Positions 32,757-42,337 are shown, counted from the first letter of the stretch. The stretch is 64,000 nucleotides of DNA from Microcoleus sp. bin48.metabat.b7b8b9.023 (GCF_013299185.1 NZ_JAAFKG010000032.1:24188-88187); one strand, 5' to 3'. Numbers and translations are program-made. The notes: generated by a model from the letters alone, not told the origin.

Positions 32757-35700
32757 CTAAAAAGTAGTTAAATGAGTTCTTTTATCTTCAGCAACAGGCT
32801 GAGGTTCTTGAGGGCGTAAGAATTTCCCAAATTGAGCATACAAGGCTGGCAAAACTAACAGAGTTAACGCCGTAGAAGTAAACAATCCTCCTAAAACTAC
32901 GATCGACAAAGGTTGTAATATTTCTTTTCCCGGCCCGCCTTCTAAGACTAACGGCGCTAAACCTAAAGCTGAAGTTGAAGCAGTCATCAAAATAGCGTTA
33001 AGCCGTTCCATAGACCCTTTAATAATAGCTTCTTGAAAAGCCATTCCTTCAGCAAATTTAGTATTGTAGTTGTCTACTAACAACAAGCCGTTGCGGGTAG
33101 CTACGCCGAATAATGTGACAAAGCCAACCAGGGAAGCTACGGAAATTATACCGCCAGTCAAAGCTACAGCAATTACTCCTCCCACTAATCCGATCGGCAA
33201 ATTGATCATAATCATCGCAGTTGAAGCGATCGACTTAACTGACAAGTACATCAAGACGGTAATGACCAAAAAGGCGATCGCGCTAAACACCATAATATTC
33301 TGCGAAGCCCTTTGTTCCGCCTCAAATTGACCGCCGTACTGGATAAAATAACCAAACGGTAACTGCACCTCCCGTTTGACTTTAGCTTGAATTTCATTCA
33401 CGAGCGATCGCAAATCCCTACCTTTCGCATTAGCCGCCGCCACAATCAACCGAGAAACATTCTCGCGGTTAATCGTATTTGGGCCCGTACCGTATGTCAC
33501 AGTCGCCACTTGCGCCAGGGGAATTTTATTACCGCTGGGGGTATCAACCAACAAATTTTGAATAGTTTCGAGGTTGTTTCTGGCTGACGGCTGCAACCAC
33601 ACAACCAAATCAAAAGTTTGCTGTGCTTCCAAAACTTGAGAAACAATTTTGCCATTTAAAGCTATTTCGATGATTTCCGAAAGTTCTCCAATTTTCAAAC
33701 CATATCTACCCGCAGCTTGACGGTTAAACTTAATTTGAATTTGCTGCACCGGCACCTGGGGTTCGAGTTGTAAATCCACAATTCCCTTAACTGTTTTCAT
33801 TTGCGCTTCAACTTGAGCACCGAGGCTGCGAAGTTGATTCAAATCCGGGCCAAATATTTTTACAGCAATCTGACTTCTGACACCAGACAAAACCTCATCC
33901 ATCCGGTGAGAAATAAAGCCTCCGATATTTGGTGCAACTCCCGGCAATTTCGCAAATTCCTGCCGCAAAAATTCCAAAGTTTTTGACCTATTTTTCATCC
34001 CTTCCTCGCTCAAACCGATGTCAATGTGAGCCAAATTTACTCCCGCAGCATCGGCATCACCCGGAGCTCTGCCCGATCGCACTTGCACGTATTCAAACCG
34101 GGTATCATTTTTAAGTGCATCTTCCATCGCAAAAGCCGCACTATCCGTCGCCTCCAAAGACACGCCCGGATAAAGCAGAATCGTATTCACCAAAGTTTGC
34201 TCCTGAAACTCCGGCAAAAACACCCGTCCAAAGGAAGGCAAAATAACTAATGCAGCCACCATGCTAGCAGCAGCAAAAGCTAAAACAATTCCCGAATAGC
34301 GCATTGACAGCCGGATACAATAATGATAAATATGCTTGCAAAATCTCGGCAACCAAGGTTCCTGGGAAGTCATGCGTTTATTTGGCAATAAAATAGCACA
34401 AAGCGCCGGAGAAACAAACAGCGATTCCAGACTAGAAATCACCACAACCACCAAATAAGTAATTCCCATCGGCGTAAAAATTCGACCTTCTACACCTGGC
34501 AAAGTAAAAATTGGCGAAAACACAACGATGCCAATGATAGTGGCTCCAATTAACGAATCGCGCACCTCTTGACTGCCGTCAAAAATCACATCCATCACCG
34601 GGCGTGGATGCCCAGAAGCCTTATTTTCTCGTAAATTGCGGTAGGTATTTTCAGCATAAACAATCGCATCGTCGATCGCAGTGCCGATCGCCACCGACAA
34701 CCCCCCCAAAGTCATCGTATTCAATCCCAGCCCCAGCCAATACATCGCCAGCAGCCCGAACAGCCAAGTTAGGAAGAAATCGAGCAAAACTACCGTCAGA
34801 GTGCGCCAATTCATCAAAAACGGGATTAGAATCACGGTGACAATAATGCTACCTTCAATTAAAGCCGATCGCACATTCTCCACCGAAGAATTGATATACT
34901 CTTCCTGCCGGAAAGTCACAGTCACCTTAATATCCTTAGGTAAAGCTTGCTGTACCTCAGCCATTGCCGCCTCAACCGCCTTCGTTACCGTCGGAGTATC
35001 AGCAACCGGCTGTCGGTTTACCATCACAATCACAGCTTTCTTGCCGTTAAAACTGCCGTTTCCCCGCTTGATTGCTGCACCAATTTTGACATCCGCAACA
35101 TCACCAATTCTGACGGGTATTCCTTCGCGAGAGGCGATCGCAGATTGCTGCAAATCTGCCACAGACTCAATCCGCCCTACACCCCGAATTAACGTTTCTT
35201 TGTCTGGCGTAATTAAATAGCCTCCCGGTGCGTTAACATTGGCAGCTTTCGTCGCTTCTGCAACTTGCTGCAAGGAGATATTAAAAGCTTTTAATTTAGC
35301 AGGTTCTACTAATACTTGATACTGCCTTTGTTCGCCACCGTAAGCCACCACTTGAGCAACACCAGTCACTGCTAAAAGGCGATTTGTGACTTGCCAATCA
35401 ATCAAACGGCGGACTTCCATCAAAGGAGTAGTTTCTGATGTAAAAGCATAGGTAATTACCAAACCAACCGGAGAAGTAGTCGGAGAAATTTGTGGTGTTT
35501 CTACTCCAGCCGGGAGTTTGCTTTGAGCTTGTTGCAACCTTTCCGTTATTAATTGGCGGGCTTGGTATATGTTAGTTCCCCAATCAAAGATTACCTTAAT
35601 CGCAGAAAGACCGACAGCCGAAGACGATCGCACTGCTGTTACTCCCGGAGTTCCATTAATCGCACTTTCGATCGGGAGTGTTACTAAAGACTCGATTTCT

Positions 35701-35876
35701 TCCGGTGCGAGGCCCGGTGCTTCCGTCTGAATTTCGACTTGCGGCGGCGCAAAAGGTGGGAAGACATCAAGGGACATTTTGGGGATAATATATAATGTCC
35801 AAAGACTAATAATAATGGTGGCGAGAACGACTAGCCAACGGCGGTTGATTACCCATCTCAGAATAGTGCTGAACAT
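32757..35876 (-). CDS. Heavy-metal efflux RND pump (CusA/CzcA family)
   Basis: A 1039-aa inner-membrane proton/metal antiporter. TM1 is at ~14-32 and large periplasmic loops follow TM1 and TM7. VFPPFAPPQVEIQTEAPGLA and LPIESAINGTPGV are typical HME-RND pore motifs. TM4 carries charged residues in AIDDAIVYAEN near residue 402, where CzcA has its proton-relay Asp. The protein is of normal family length. It lies between the adaptor gene (36073-38058) and the lipoprotein gene. No outer-membrane TolC-like factor is encoded here. The substrate may be Cu, Ag, Zn, Co, Ni or Cd and cannot be told from this sequence. Confidence 0.92.
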   Translation of the reverse strand: MFSTILRWVINRRWLVVLATIIISLWTLYIIPKMSLDVFPPFAPPQVEIQTEAPGLAPEEIESLVTLPIESAINGTPGVTAVRSSSAVGLSAIKVIFDWGTNIYQARQLITERLQQAQSKLPAGVETPQISPTTSPVGLVITYAFTSETTPLMEVRRLIDWQVTNRLLAVTGVAQVVAYGGEQRQYQVLVEPAKLKAFNISLQQVAEATKAANVNAPGGYLITPDKETLIRGVGRIESVADLQQSAIASREGIPVRIGDVADVKIGAAIKRGNGSFNGKKAVIVMVNRQPVADTPTVTKAVEAAMAEVQQALPKDIKVTVTFRQEEYINSSVENVRSALIEGSIIVTVILIPFLMNWRTLTVVLLDFFLTWLFGLLAMYWLGLGLNTMTLGGLSVAIGTAIDDAIVYAENTYRNLRENKASGHPRPVMDVIFDGSQEVRDSLIGATIIGIVVFSPIFTLPGVEGRIFTPMGITYLVVVVISSLESLFVSPALCAILLPNKRMTSQEPWLPRFCKHIYHYCIRLSMRYSGIVLAFAAASMVAALVILPSFGRVFLPEFQEQTLVNTILLYPGVSLEATDSAAFAMEDALKNDTRFEYVQVRSGRAPGDADAAGVNLAHIDIGLSEEGMKNRSKTLEFLRQEFAKLPGVAPNIGGFISHRMDEVLSGVRSQIAVKIFGPDLNQLRSLGAQVEAQMKTVKGIVDLQLEPQVPVQQIQIKFNRQAAGRYGLKIGELSEIIEIALNGKIVSQVLEAQQTFDLVVWLQPSARNNLETIQNLLVDTPSGNKIPLAQVATVTYGTGPNTINRENVSRLIVAAANAKGRDLRSLVNEIQAKVKREVQLPFGYFIQYGGQFEAEQRASQNIMVFSAIAFLVITVLMYLSVKSIASTAMIMINLPIGLVGGVIAVALTGGIISVASLVGFVTLFGVATRNGLLLVDNYNTKFAEGMAFQEAIIKGSMERLNAILMTASTSALGLAPLVLEGGPGKEILQPLSIVVLGGLFTSTALTLLVLPALYAQFGKFLRPQEPQPVAEDKRTHLTTF

Positions 35877-35883
35877 TTAATAA

Positions 35884-36019
35884 TTTGGTAATTGGGCATT
35901 GGGCATTGGGCATTGGGCATTGGGCATTGGGCATAGGGCATTGGGCATAGGGCATTGGGCATAGGGCATTGGGCAAACAGGGCATTGGGCATTGGGCAAA
36001 CAGGGCATTGGGCATAGGA
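35884..36019. repeat. Heptamer array ATTGGGC / ATAGGGC
   Basis: About 15 heptamers GGGCATT or GGGCATA, interrupted by AAACA, separate the adaptor gene from the RND gene within one operon. Confidence 0.93.
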
Positions 36020-36072
36020 AAAATGCTATCCGTGTATCCGTGACTTCTGTGTCGTGCTGTTGGTAATTAACT

Positions 36073-38058
36073 TTATTTTAAGCTCTTAATTTCTGACTCT
36101 TGATTGTTAACGTGATGGTTGTCATTCTGTAACGGCAATTCATCTGTTAGCACCAGTTCAGAGGTTGAAAAGCTATTGTTGGCGGCATGATGTTGAGCTG
36201 CTGCTAAGGTTGGGAATTTGCGATCGCGCCGATGGCCCCAGAAAGCGCCGGCTGTGAAAGTCAAGGATGCGATCGCAATTCCTCCCCCAATTCCCGCCCA
36301 CCATAAAGACACAGGCAAATTATTAAAGTTAACCTCTGTTACCTTAGGACTTACCTCTTTCTTTTCCTCACTGGTTGATGGCTTGCTACCGCCTCGCAGA
36401 GATTGGGCGTAAAGTTGAGGCGCGCGCTGGGTTACAATCAAATCTCCATCGAATAAACCGCTCTTAATTTCTACTAAATCCCCGGCAGTTTGACCGACTT
36501 CAATGTCAACAGCTTGATACGCATCACCATTCTGGACGTAAACGGTTTTTTTACCGCTAACATCTACTACTGCTGTACTCGGAATTGCTAAAACATTAGT
36601 AACATTTTTGCTGGTTAAAATTTCCAACTCCGCAAACAGTCCCGGCTTTAACTCGCCGTTACTATTATCTAATTCTGCTTTGACTGGTACAACCCGCGTT
36701 TCTCCTTGCACGGATGAGCCAATTAAGGTGATTTTTCCCTTGAAAATACGATCGCCCAAATTAGCAACTTTCACCCTGACTTCCTGGCCCTGTTTTACCT
36801 GATTCAGGTCTTTTTCGTAAATGTTGGCGGTAGCAAAAACCCGGCTGTCATTTAAGACACTCATCAACGGTTTTTCAGCGCTTACAGACTCTCCTTGGGT
36901 GATGGCGCGATCGGCGATCGTACCAGAAATCGGAGCAATTACGGTGACAAGTCCCTGCTCGTTCGCAACAGTCCCTAATTGTTGCAGCCGCGCTTGATAA
37001 GCCGCACCGGCTAAGCGAATGCGTGACTGAGCGACTTGCACGGCAGTTTTGGCGCGTTTGACCTGATTCTCGGCTTCCAACACTTCCCGGCGGCTCTGAG
37101 CCTTGGTTAGTTGAGCTTTTGCATCTGCCACCTTGCCTTGAGAATCGCGCAATTCCCGCACGGGGAGGTCTACTTCAGCTTGTTTAATTTCGGTTTCGGC
37201 TTTGATAACTTCGGGACGGCTTTTTGCCTTCGCAACATTGGCTTTGGCTTCGGCGAAGTGGGATTGCGACTCTAGCATTGTACGCCGCGCGATCGCCCCT
37301 GATGCAACTAACTCGCGATCGCGATCGAACTTTTCTTTAGCCACAGTCAATTCAGTTTCCGCCCGCGCTATCTCTGCTTGCGCTATCTCCATCTGACGTT
37401 GATAATTTTCCTTAGCAACTTTGACAACAGAGCGCTGATTGACTAATTCTTGCTCTCGTTGGTACTGTTGAGTTGTTGCTGCTACTTGAGTTTGGGCTTG
37501 TATTATTTCTGCTTCAGAGATTTGAATTTGGCGATCGTAATTTTCTCGTGCTAGTTTCAAATCGCCTTGTGCTTGCTGCAAATCTGCCTCAGCTTCCGCT
37601 CGTTTCGAGAGAGATTCAACGCGCAACTGTCCTAATTCTGAACTCGACAAAACCGCAATCGGTTGACCTTTTGATACTTTGTCTCCAGGCTTAACTAACA
37701 ACTCTACCACTTTGCCAGCCACCGAAGCCGTCACTTCTACCTTTTGGTTGGGCAAAATTTCAATTTCTCCTGTAGTTTTGATACCGATATCTAATCGCTG
37801 GCTGGTGGCCGGGGAGACTTTAATTCCCAACCGTTTTGCTGTTTTGGCATCGACAGAAATAGCAGCAGGAGTTTGATTTGTTTCGCCGCTTTGGTGAAAT
37901 TCATTGCCGTGTCCCGCGTGGGCAAAAACGGTAGTGGGATAACTCAGTAAAATTAGGCTAATAAAAGTTACCGAACAACTGGTAATAATTGCCTGAGATT
38001 GAGAATATTTGTGAAATATCATCGTTGGCATTTTCCAGGAAATGAGGTTGAGTGCCAC
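36073..38058 (-). CDS. RND periplasmic adaptor (CusB/CzcB family) with an extra C-terminal membrane segment
   Basis: A 661-aa membrane-fusion protein. The N-terminus has a signal-anchor (SVTFISLILLSYPTTVFA) and HAGHGNEFH, a likely metal site. Lipoyl halves are at ~95-135 (VTASVAGKVVELLVKPGDKV) and ~370-400 (VTVIAPISGTI). Between them is an unusually long double hairpin of coiled coil (~140-365). Beta-barrel and MP domains follow to ~555. Unusually, a TM segment (LWWAGIGGGIAIASLTFTAGAFWG, quoted in part: GGIAIASLTFTAGAFWG) near 590 and a His/Asn-rich tail (AQHHAANN, NDNHHVNNQ) are appended. First gene of the operon. Start uncertain among M1, M10 and M13. Confidence 0.87.
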   Translation of the reverse strand: MALNLISWKMPTMIFHKYSQSQAIITSCSVTFISLILLSYPTTVFAHAGHGNEFHQSGETNQTPAAISVDAKTAKRLGIKVSPATSQRLDIGIKTTGEIEILPNQKVEVTASVAGKVVELLVKPGDKVSKGQPIAVLSSSELGQLRVESLSKRAEAEADLQQAQGDLKLARENYDRQIQISEAEIIQAQTQVAATTQQYQREQELVNQRSVVKVAKENYQRQMEIAQAEIARAETELTVAKEKFDRDRELVASGAIARRTMLESQSHFAEAKANVAKAKSRPEVIKAETEIKQAEVDLPVRELRDSQGKVADAKAQLTKAQSRREVLEAENQVKRAKTAVQVAQSRIRLAGAAYQARLQQLGTVANEQGLVTVIAPISGTIADRAITQGESVSAEKPLMSVLNDSRVFATANIYEKDLNQVKQGQEVRVKVANLGDRIFKGKITLIGSSVQGETRVVPVKAELDNSNGELKPGLFAELEILTSKNVTNVLAIPSTAVVDVSGKKTVYVQNGDAYQAVDIEVGQTAGDLVEIKSGLFDGDLIVTQRAPQLYAQSLRGGSKPSTSEEKKEVSPKVTEVNFNNLPVSLWWAGIGGGIAIASLTFTAGAFWGHRRDRKFPTLAAAQHHAANNSFSTSELVLTDELPLQNDNHHVNNQESEIKSLK

Positions 38059-38224
38059 AGGCTTAGCGGTAGGTATTTTGCCAAAAGAAGTAAGTCAACC
38101 GAATTAACCGGAGCTACTTATTAGCATTTTTCAAGAAACGACTGCTAAGCAATGACCAAGAGCTAAAATTTATCTCCTCAACCTAGTCTTTCACTGCCAA
38201 ATGAAATTAGGATGAAATTTCGAC

Positions 38225-38419
38225 TCAGCAGCCAAAATGCCCTCCGGCTTCTAAAATACGAAGATAAGTTTTGCCTAATCCCAAGGAATTGCGATGTAGA
38301 TTTTTTGCTTGTTGTGCAACTTTTTTCGCTTCAATTTCCTTTGTTAAAATGCTCATGAGTTCGTCCTTGGCTGCGTTTGATTTATAAGTTGTGTTTGATT
38401 CCAAGCTGTTCAACATCAT
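38225..38419 (-). CDS. Possible small protein upstream of the efflux operon
   Basis: 64 aa: MMLNSLESNTTYKSNAAKDE.., a helical KEIEAKKVAQQAKN stretch and a LEAGGHFGC end. It is in the same direction as the efflux operon, 166 bp upstream. No strong ribosome-binding site. The Gly-Gly-His-Phe-Gly-Cys tail could bind metal or be a peptide-like end, but this may also be chance. Low confidence. Confidence 0.35.
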   Translation of the reverse strand: MMLNSLESNTTYKSNAAKDELMSILTKEIEAKKVAQQAKNLHRNSLGLGKTYLRILEAGGHFGC

Positions 38420-38780
38420 TGAATGAATACCCTGTATATGGCTTTTTAGTGACTCTTATACTTTAGATCTAGTGCTTTTAAATTGTCTACAGTATTTTCA
38501 CGTAAAAATCAAATGATGTGAATTCAGACAACTGCTGACATCTGTCTTCCAACTAAATTACTGTTATGGGAAGGTTGTTGCCAGTCTTGTATTGGCTAGA
38601 TTTCTGGCTTTTGTGAAGCAAGCATTTCTTAGACAATTGACACACTGTGATTCCTATCACTTGTTTTGTGGCTTTATGTCACATATTGCTTTGTAGAACT
38701 CATACCATTTAGATAAAAAATTGCTACACAATCAATCATGTTGTGTTTGTTGATAAAACCATTGCGATCGGGTGCGGATC

Positions 38781-38924
38781 CAGGGCTATTTCATTCTTTG
38801 TAGGGGCAATCCCACGCCAGGTTGCCCCAATTCCTGAAATGCTTGCAAATCATCGATAAGGAGGGTAGGCACGGGGGCACTACCCCTACAAAACCCTGGT
38901 TTCCCTGAGAATGAAATAGCCCTG
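38781..38924. mobile_element. MITE-like element with perfect 17-bp inverted ends and a 10-bp target duplication
   Basis: CAGGGCTATTTCATTCT at 38781-38797 is exactly inverted at 38908-38924. The element (144 bp) is flanked on both sides by GGTGCGGATC (38771-38780 and 38925-38934), which looks like a target-site duplication. Inside are GGTAGGCACGGGGGCACTACC-type palindromes. No ORF. Surrounding 38420-38770 shows no gene. Confidence 0.85.
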
Positions 38925-39025
38925 GGTGCGGATCTGTTGAATTGTCGATATGTACCTAGGGCGCCGGTTCAGTAAAAGAAATTGACACTAGCGACATAGT
39001 ATGTATGTTGATGTAGACCTTAACC

Positions 39026-39091
39026 GGGCGTTGCATGAGGGCAAAAAAATGGTTGGCGATCGCGATTTATTGTCGCCCTCATGCAACGCCC
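39026..39091. repeat. 66-bp hairpin with 17-bp perfect arms
   Basis: GGGCGTTGCATGAGGGC at 39026-39042 is inverted at 39075-39091; the loop contains GGCGATCGCG. It could be a small mobile repeat or a strong terminator-like structure. Confidence 0.8.
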
Positions 39092-39176
39092 CCTAGGTGA
39101 TACATATTTCGTTCTTTTTGTCAAGACATTCTACTGTACCCACGCTCTAGGGATTGTTGGTGGCGACACACCCTAC

Positions 39177-39217
39177 TACCAATTACCAATTACCAATTAC
39201 CAATTACCAATTACCAA
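39177..39217. repeat. Heptamer array CAATTAC
   Basis: Six ACCAATT heptamers directly before the TATAGC element at 39231. Confidence 0.93.
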
Positions 39218-39230
39218 ACATATAGCCTTT

Positions 39231-39326
39231 ATTAAAAAGATGAGCTACAACTGACAGCTTACATAACCCTTAAATTCTTAGGGCTAAAGCCCAACAACGT
39301 ACCTCATCTTTTAGACGAAGGCTATA
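39231..39326. mobile_element. MITE-like element TATAGC...GCTATA, copy 2
   Basis: A 96-bp copy in the opposite orientation to copy 1: TATAGCCTTTATTAAAAAGA at the left and TCATCTTTTAGACGAAGGCTATA (last bases GACGAAGGCTATA) at the right, with AGGGCTAAAGCCCAACAACG inside. Confidence 0.75.
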
Positions 39327-39491
39327 ATTTTTTTATTTCCGGCTGTTTCGACTTTTTAAAAGCACCTTCAGCCATCACTAAAATTTGTTCGTGCTGGGGA
39401 ACGATCGCACTATTTGAAGATACAAGGGGCGGGTTAAGCAAGCCAACTTCCAGACAACAGATAATTCCCGTACAAAACCCGCCCTCTTAAA

Positions 39492-40457
39492 TTAGCCTCC
39501 CCAAACTTTCTTCAAAACCTCTTGAGGAGAAATGTCAGCCATTTTACCAGTAGGAGATTTAATTCCCAAAAAGCGATCGCTCTTTGGAAGCAATTTTGCA
39601 GGTTCAGTCGGGCCGAACAAAGCTATTGTATAAGTTTGAACCGCCACAGCTAAGTGCATCGGCGCACTGTCAGTACACATCATCAAATTAGCAGCAGCAA
39701 TGGTGGCCGCCAACTTGCCGACATCATCCGGCGAGATAACTTTTACACTCGGACAAAGTTCGACTAACTTTTTCACGAAGGCTCCATCTTCGGGGCCTTT
39801 CACCACCACAACGGGTAAATTTGGCTGCCGCTGCTGGCAGTCTTTGATGATTTGCTGCCAGTTGTCTATAGGGTAAATTTTGTCAATACCTTTAGACAAA
39901 GCTAGCTGACTCGAACCGCCGTGAATTAGAATGTAACCGCTTTCTTTGATTCCCAACCGCTGCTGTTCGGCTTCCGCCCACTGAATATCTTGTTTTGGTA
40001 CACTAATTGCGATCGGCCCACAAGGATTGTTAATGTTGAATCCTTGGAGCAAATCGTGGTACATTGAAGCCGCGTACTGGTCTGTTTTCAGAGGTACCGA
40101 ATCGGTAAGAAATCGAGCGCCGTTGGTTCCAGAATACCCAACTCTCTGGGGAATGCCTGTCAGCCACAGCAGAAGTCCTACAGTCCAACGTTGGCCGAGG
40201 GAAACAACTGCTTCGTATTCGCGATCGCGAATTACGCCCAGCAAATTTCCCAAATCAGCCATCGCATTGCGATCTTTGAAATTGTACGTCAAGACTTCTT
40301 TGACAGACTTGCAGACTCGGTAAGCGCCCTTCGCCCTCGGTTCCACGATCACATCAATCTGAGCCTCTGGATAAGACTGTTTGAGGTCATCAAGGGTAGG
40401 GAAAAATAAAATTTGGTCGCCAATCCCGCCTGGGACAAGTGCTAGTATTCGCATCAT
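39492..40457 (-). CDS. Glycosyltransferase family 9 (heptosyltransferase-like)
   Basis: A 321-aa two-Rossmann-domain GT-B enzyme. The N-terminal ILALVPGGIGDQILFFPTL is the standard GT9 opening. The C-terminal half has ILIHGGSS (sugar-nucleotide phosphate loop), VVVKGPEDG and the donor-site CTDSAPMHLAVAVQTYTIALFGPT. Family members transfer heptose or other sugars from ADP-linked donors to lipopolysaccharide core or other glycans at the inner membrane face. No other LPS gene is adjacent, so the acceptor is unknown. Divergent from ispD, which starts 168 bp away. Confidence 0.88.
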   Translation of the reverse strand: MMRILALVPGGIGDQILFFPTLDDLKQSYPEAQIDVIVEPRAKGAYRVCKSVKEVLTYNFKDRNAMADLGNLLGVIRDREYEAVVSLGQRWTVGLLLWLTGIPQRVGYSGTNGARFLTDSVPLKTDQYAASMYHDLLQGFNINNPCGPIAISVPKQDIQWAEAEQQRLGIKESGYILIHGGSSQLALSKGIDKIYPIDNWQQIIKDCQQRQPNLPVVVVKGPEDGAFVKKLVELCPSVKVISPDDVGKLAATIAAANLMMCTDSAPMHLAVAVQTYTIALFGPTEPAKLLPKSDRFLGIKSPTGKMADISPQEVLKKVWGG

Positions 40458-40624
40458 AAACGCTCGGGCTATTATCTATCGAGGTAGCTCTCAGCGATCG
40501 GCTTTCAGCTATCAGCTTATAGTATTTTAAGACATTAAAAGCTACTGGCTGACAGCAAAACAACTGACTGAAAATTACAGGACGCTCTTAATATATACCT
40601 TGTTGGGTGAAGAAGGGTTAGTGA

Positions 40625-41311
40625 ATGCACTTATTAATTCCTGCGGCGGGTTCGGGGCGACGGATGGGCAGTCAGCGGAACAAACTGCTGCTGACTTTGC
40701 TGGAAAAACCTTTGCTGAGTTGGACTTTGGCCGCCGCTGAAGCTTCGCAGCAGATTAGCTGGATTGGCATTATAGGCCAGCCTGAAGATTTTCCTGATTT
40801 TAAGGCAATTCTGGGCGATTTAGCTTTGGTGAAGCCCGTGGAACTGATTCAAGGAGGGGCTACCAGGCAAGAGTCAGTTTACAACGGTTTGCAGGCTTTG
40901 CCCCCAAATGCCGATCGCGTGTTGATTCACGACGGTGCCCGGTGTTTAGCAACTCCTGAATTGTTCGATCGATCTTCAGCAGCTCTCTTAAGCTGTCCGG
41001 GCTTGATTGTCGCCGTCCCGGTCAAGGATACGATTAAGGTGGTGGACGAGTCTAGAATCGTGCGAGACACACCGGACAGAAGCCATTTGTGGGCTGCCCA
41101 GACTCCCCAAGGATTTGAAGTGAAATTGTTAAAGCAGTGTCACCAACAAGGGCGGGAGAAAGGTTGGGAAGTTACAGACGATGCAGCTTTGTTTGAAAAA
41201 TGCGGTTTACCAGTGCAAATTGTGGAGGGCGAAGAGACAAATTTAAAAGTTACAACGCCCGTTGATTTGAGTGTCGCTGAATTCATTTTGCGCCAGAGAT
41301 ACGGGAAATAG
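40625..41311 (+). CDS. ispD: 2-C-methyl-D-erythritol 4-phosphate cytidylyltransferase
   Basis: 228 aa, the usual IspD length. The enzyme joins CTP and MEP to give CDP-ME, the third step of the MEP isoprenoid pathway (chlorophyll phytol, carotenoids, quinones). Motifs are LIPAAGSGRRMG (CTP loop), QGGATRQESVYNGL, VLIHDGARC, VPVKDTIK and AAQTPQGF; EGEETNLKVTTPVDL is the standard C-terminal segment. ATG at 40625 is likely; a GTG four bases upstream is out of frame. Monocistronic here, followed by heptamers beginning directly at the stop codon. Confidence 0.97.
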   Translation: MHLLIPAAGSGRRMGSQRNKLLLTLLEKPLLSWTLAAAEASQQISWIGIIGQPEDFPDFKAILGDLALVKPVELIQGGATRQESVYNGLQALPPNADRVLIHDGARCLATPELFDRSSAALLSCPGLIVAVPVKDTIKVVDESRIVRDTPDRSHLWAAQTPQGFEVKLLKQCHQQGREKGWEVTDDAALFEKCGLPVQIVEGEETNLKVTTPVDLSVAEFILRQRYGK

Positions 41312-41346
41312 TTGACAGTTGATAGTTGACAGTTGACAGTTGATAG
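41311..41346. repeat. Heptamer array TTGACAG directly after ispD
   Basis: TTGACAG and TTGATAG heptamers start at the ispD stop codon. The GGTAGGGGCGGTG..CCGCCCTC palindromic piece follows to about 41383. Confidence 0.88.
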
Positions 41347-41516
41347 GTAGGGGCGGTGGATGGTGCGGGCCCGCCCTCTTAGTTGATAATTGACGATTGA
41401 CCTGGGACAGCACTTGACATCGAAAAAGAGGATTGGAGCAATCAATAGTCTTCTTTTAATCTGTGCCTAAAAGAGTTCAGGATTTCAACCAATTCTTTCT
41501 AGTAATTTATCAACGA

Positions 41517-41602
41517 TATAGCGCTTATCAAAAAGATGAGGTATTACTGAAAGCTTCTACAACCACATAAACTAAGAGGGCTAAAGCCCAACAACGTACC
41601 TA
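41517..41602. mobile_element. MITE-like TATAGC element, right end missing
   Basis: The left end TATAGCGCTTATCAAAAAGA and internal GGGCTAAAGCCCAACAACGT match the other copies, but the right inverted end is absent; the ribosome-binding site of the next gene lies just beyond it. Confidence 0.65.
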
Positions 41603-41625
41603 ATTAATAGTGGAGGACGAAAACA

Positions 41626-41949
41626 ATGCAATATCAGGGTAAATGGCGCATCACCGAAATGGACGAGTGGGATAGTGACTACCTGGACATGGAAGTTGAA
41701 GCGTATATCGAGATTGATTCCAAAGGTTCAGGAGAATTTCAATTTGGTTTAGTATTCGGTCAAATTGACGGCGAAGTCGTGAAAAATCGAGGCGATGAGC
41801 GATTAGAGTTTACTTGGGAAGGGAATGATGAATCTGATACTACATTTGGTAGTGGTTGGCTGAAATTAAATGACAAAGACTCGATAGAAGGTCGAATCAA
41901 AATTCACCTAGGTGACAGTTCTGGTCTTGTTGCTGAACGCATGGAGTAG
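41626..41949 (+). CDS. Conserved hypothetical protein
   Basis: 107 aa, acidic, starting MQYQGKWRITEMDEWDSDYL and ending in HLGDSSGLVAER. This opening and the FTWEGNDESD..GSGWLKL core occur in a widespread family of small soluble bacterial proteins of unknown role, predicted to be a single beta-sandwich. A clear ribosome-binding site, GGAGGAC, lies before the ATG. It stands alone behind a truncated TATAGC element. Family recognition is from memory of similar sequences; no function known to me. Confidence 0.8.
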   Translation: MQYQGKWRITEMDEWDSDYLDMEVEAYIEIDSKGSGEFQFGLVFGQIDGEVVKNRGDERLEFTWEGNDESDTTFGSGWLKLNDKDSIEGRIKIHLGDSSGLVAERME

Positions 41950-42006
41950 TGAATATACGATCGCACTCAGTACGAAATTACATCTATTACTGAGGGTAGT
42001 TCGATC

Positions 42007-42082
42007 AAATATTATCGCTTGGTGCGTCGCTCTTCTATTTCGTTTTTTTTAGGGATGGTTGATAGCGACGCACCCTACAAAT
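42007..42082. repeat. 76-bp direct repeat, copy 1
   Basis: AAATATTATCGCTTGGTGCG..CTCTTCTATTT..AGGGATGGTTGATAGCGACGC..CCTACAAAT, repeated at 42209-42288. The ends GGTGCGTCGC and GCGACGCACC are themselves inverted. Confidence 0.85.
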
Positions 42083-42106
42083 GTTAGTCAGGGTGGTTCG
42101 ATCGTA

Positions 42107-42182
42107 TCAAATCCAATAGTATTGGAATTATTAATCTCTCTATTCTCTTTCTCTGTGTCCTCTGCGCTCTCTGCGGTTAAAT
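42107..42182. repeat. CTCTGCG-rich dispersed repeat, copy 2
   Basis: Second copy of the repeat at 3041-3118 (ATCAAATCC..GGAATTATTAATCTCTC then CTCTGCGGTTAAATTATT). Confidence 0.65.
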
Positions 42183-42208
42183 TATTTCGATTCAACCGAA
42201 AACGAACT

Positions 42209-42288
42209 CAAATATTATCGCTTGGTGCGTCGCTCTTCTATTTTGAATCTTTTTCAGGGATGGTTGATAGCGACGCACCCTACAAATA
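42209..42288. repeat. 76-bp direct repeat, copy 2
   Basis: Copy of 42007-42082 with a slightly longer AT spacer. The two copies bracket the CTCTGCG repeat. Confidence 0.85.
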
Positions 42289-42337
42289 TTTTTACTATCA
42301 ACTATCAACTGTTGAACACCCTTGGGTTCATAACTAC

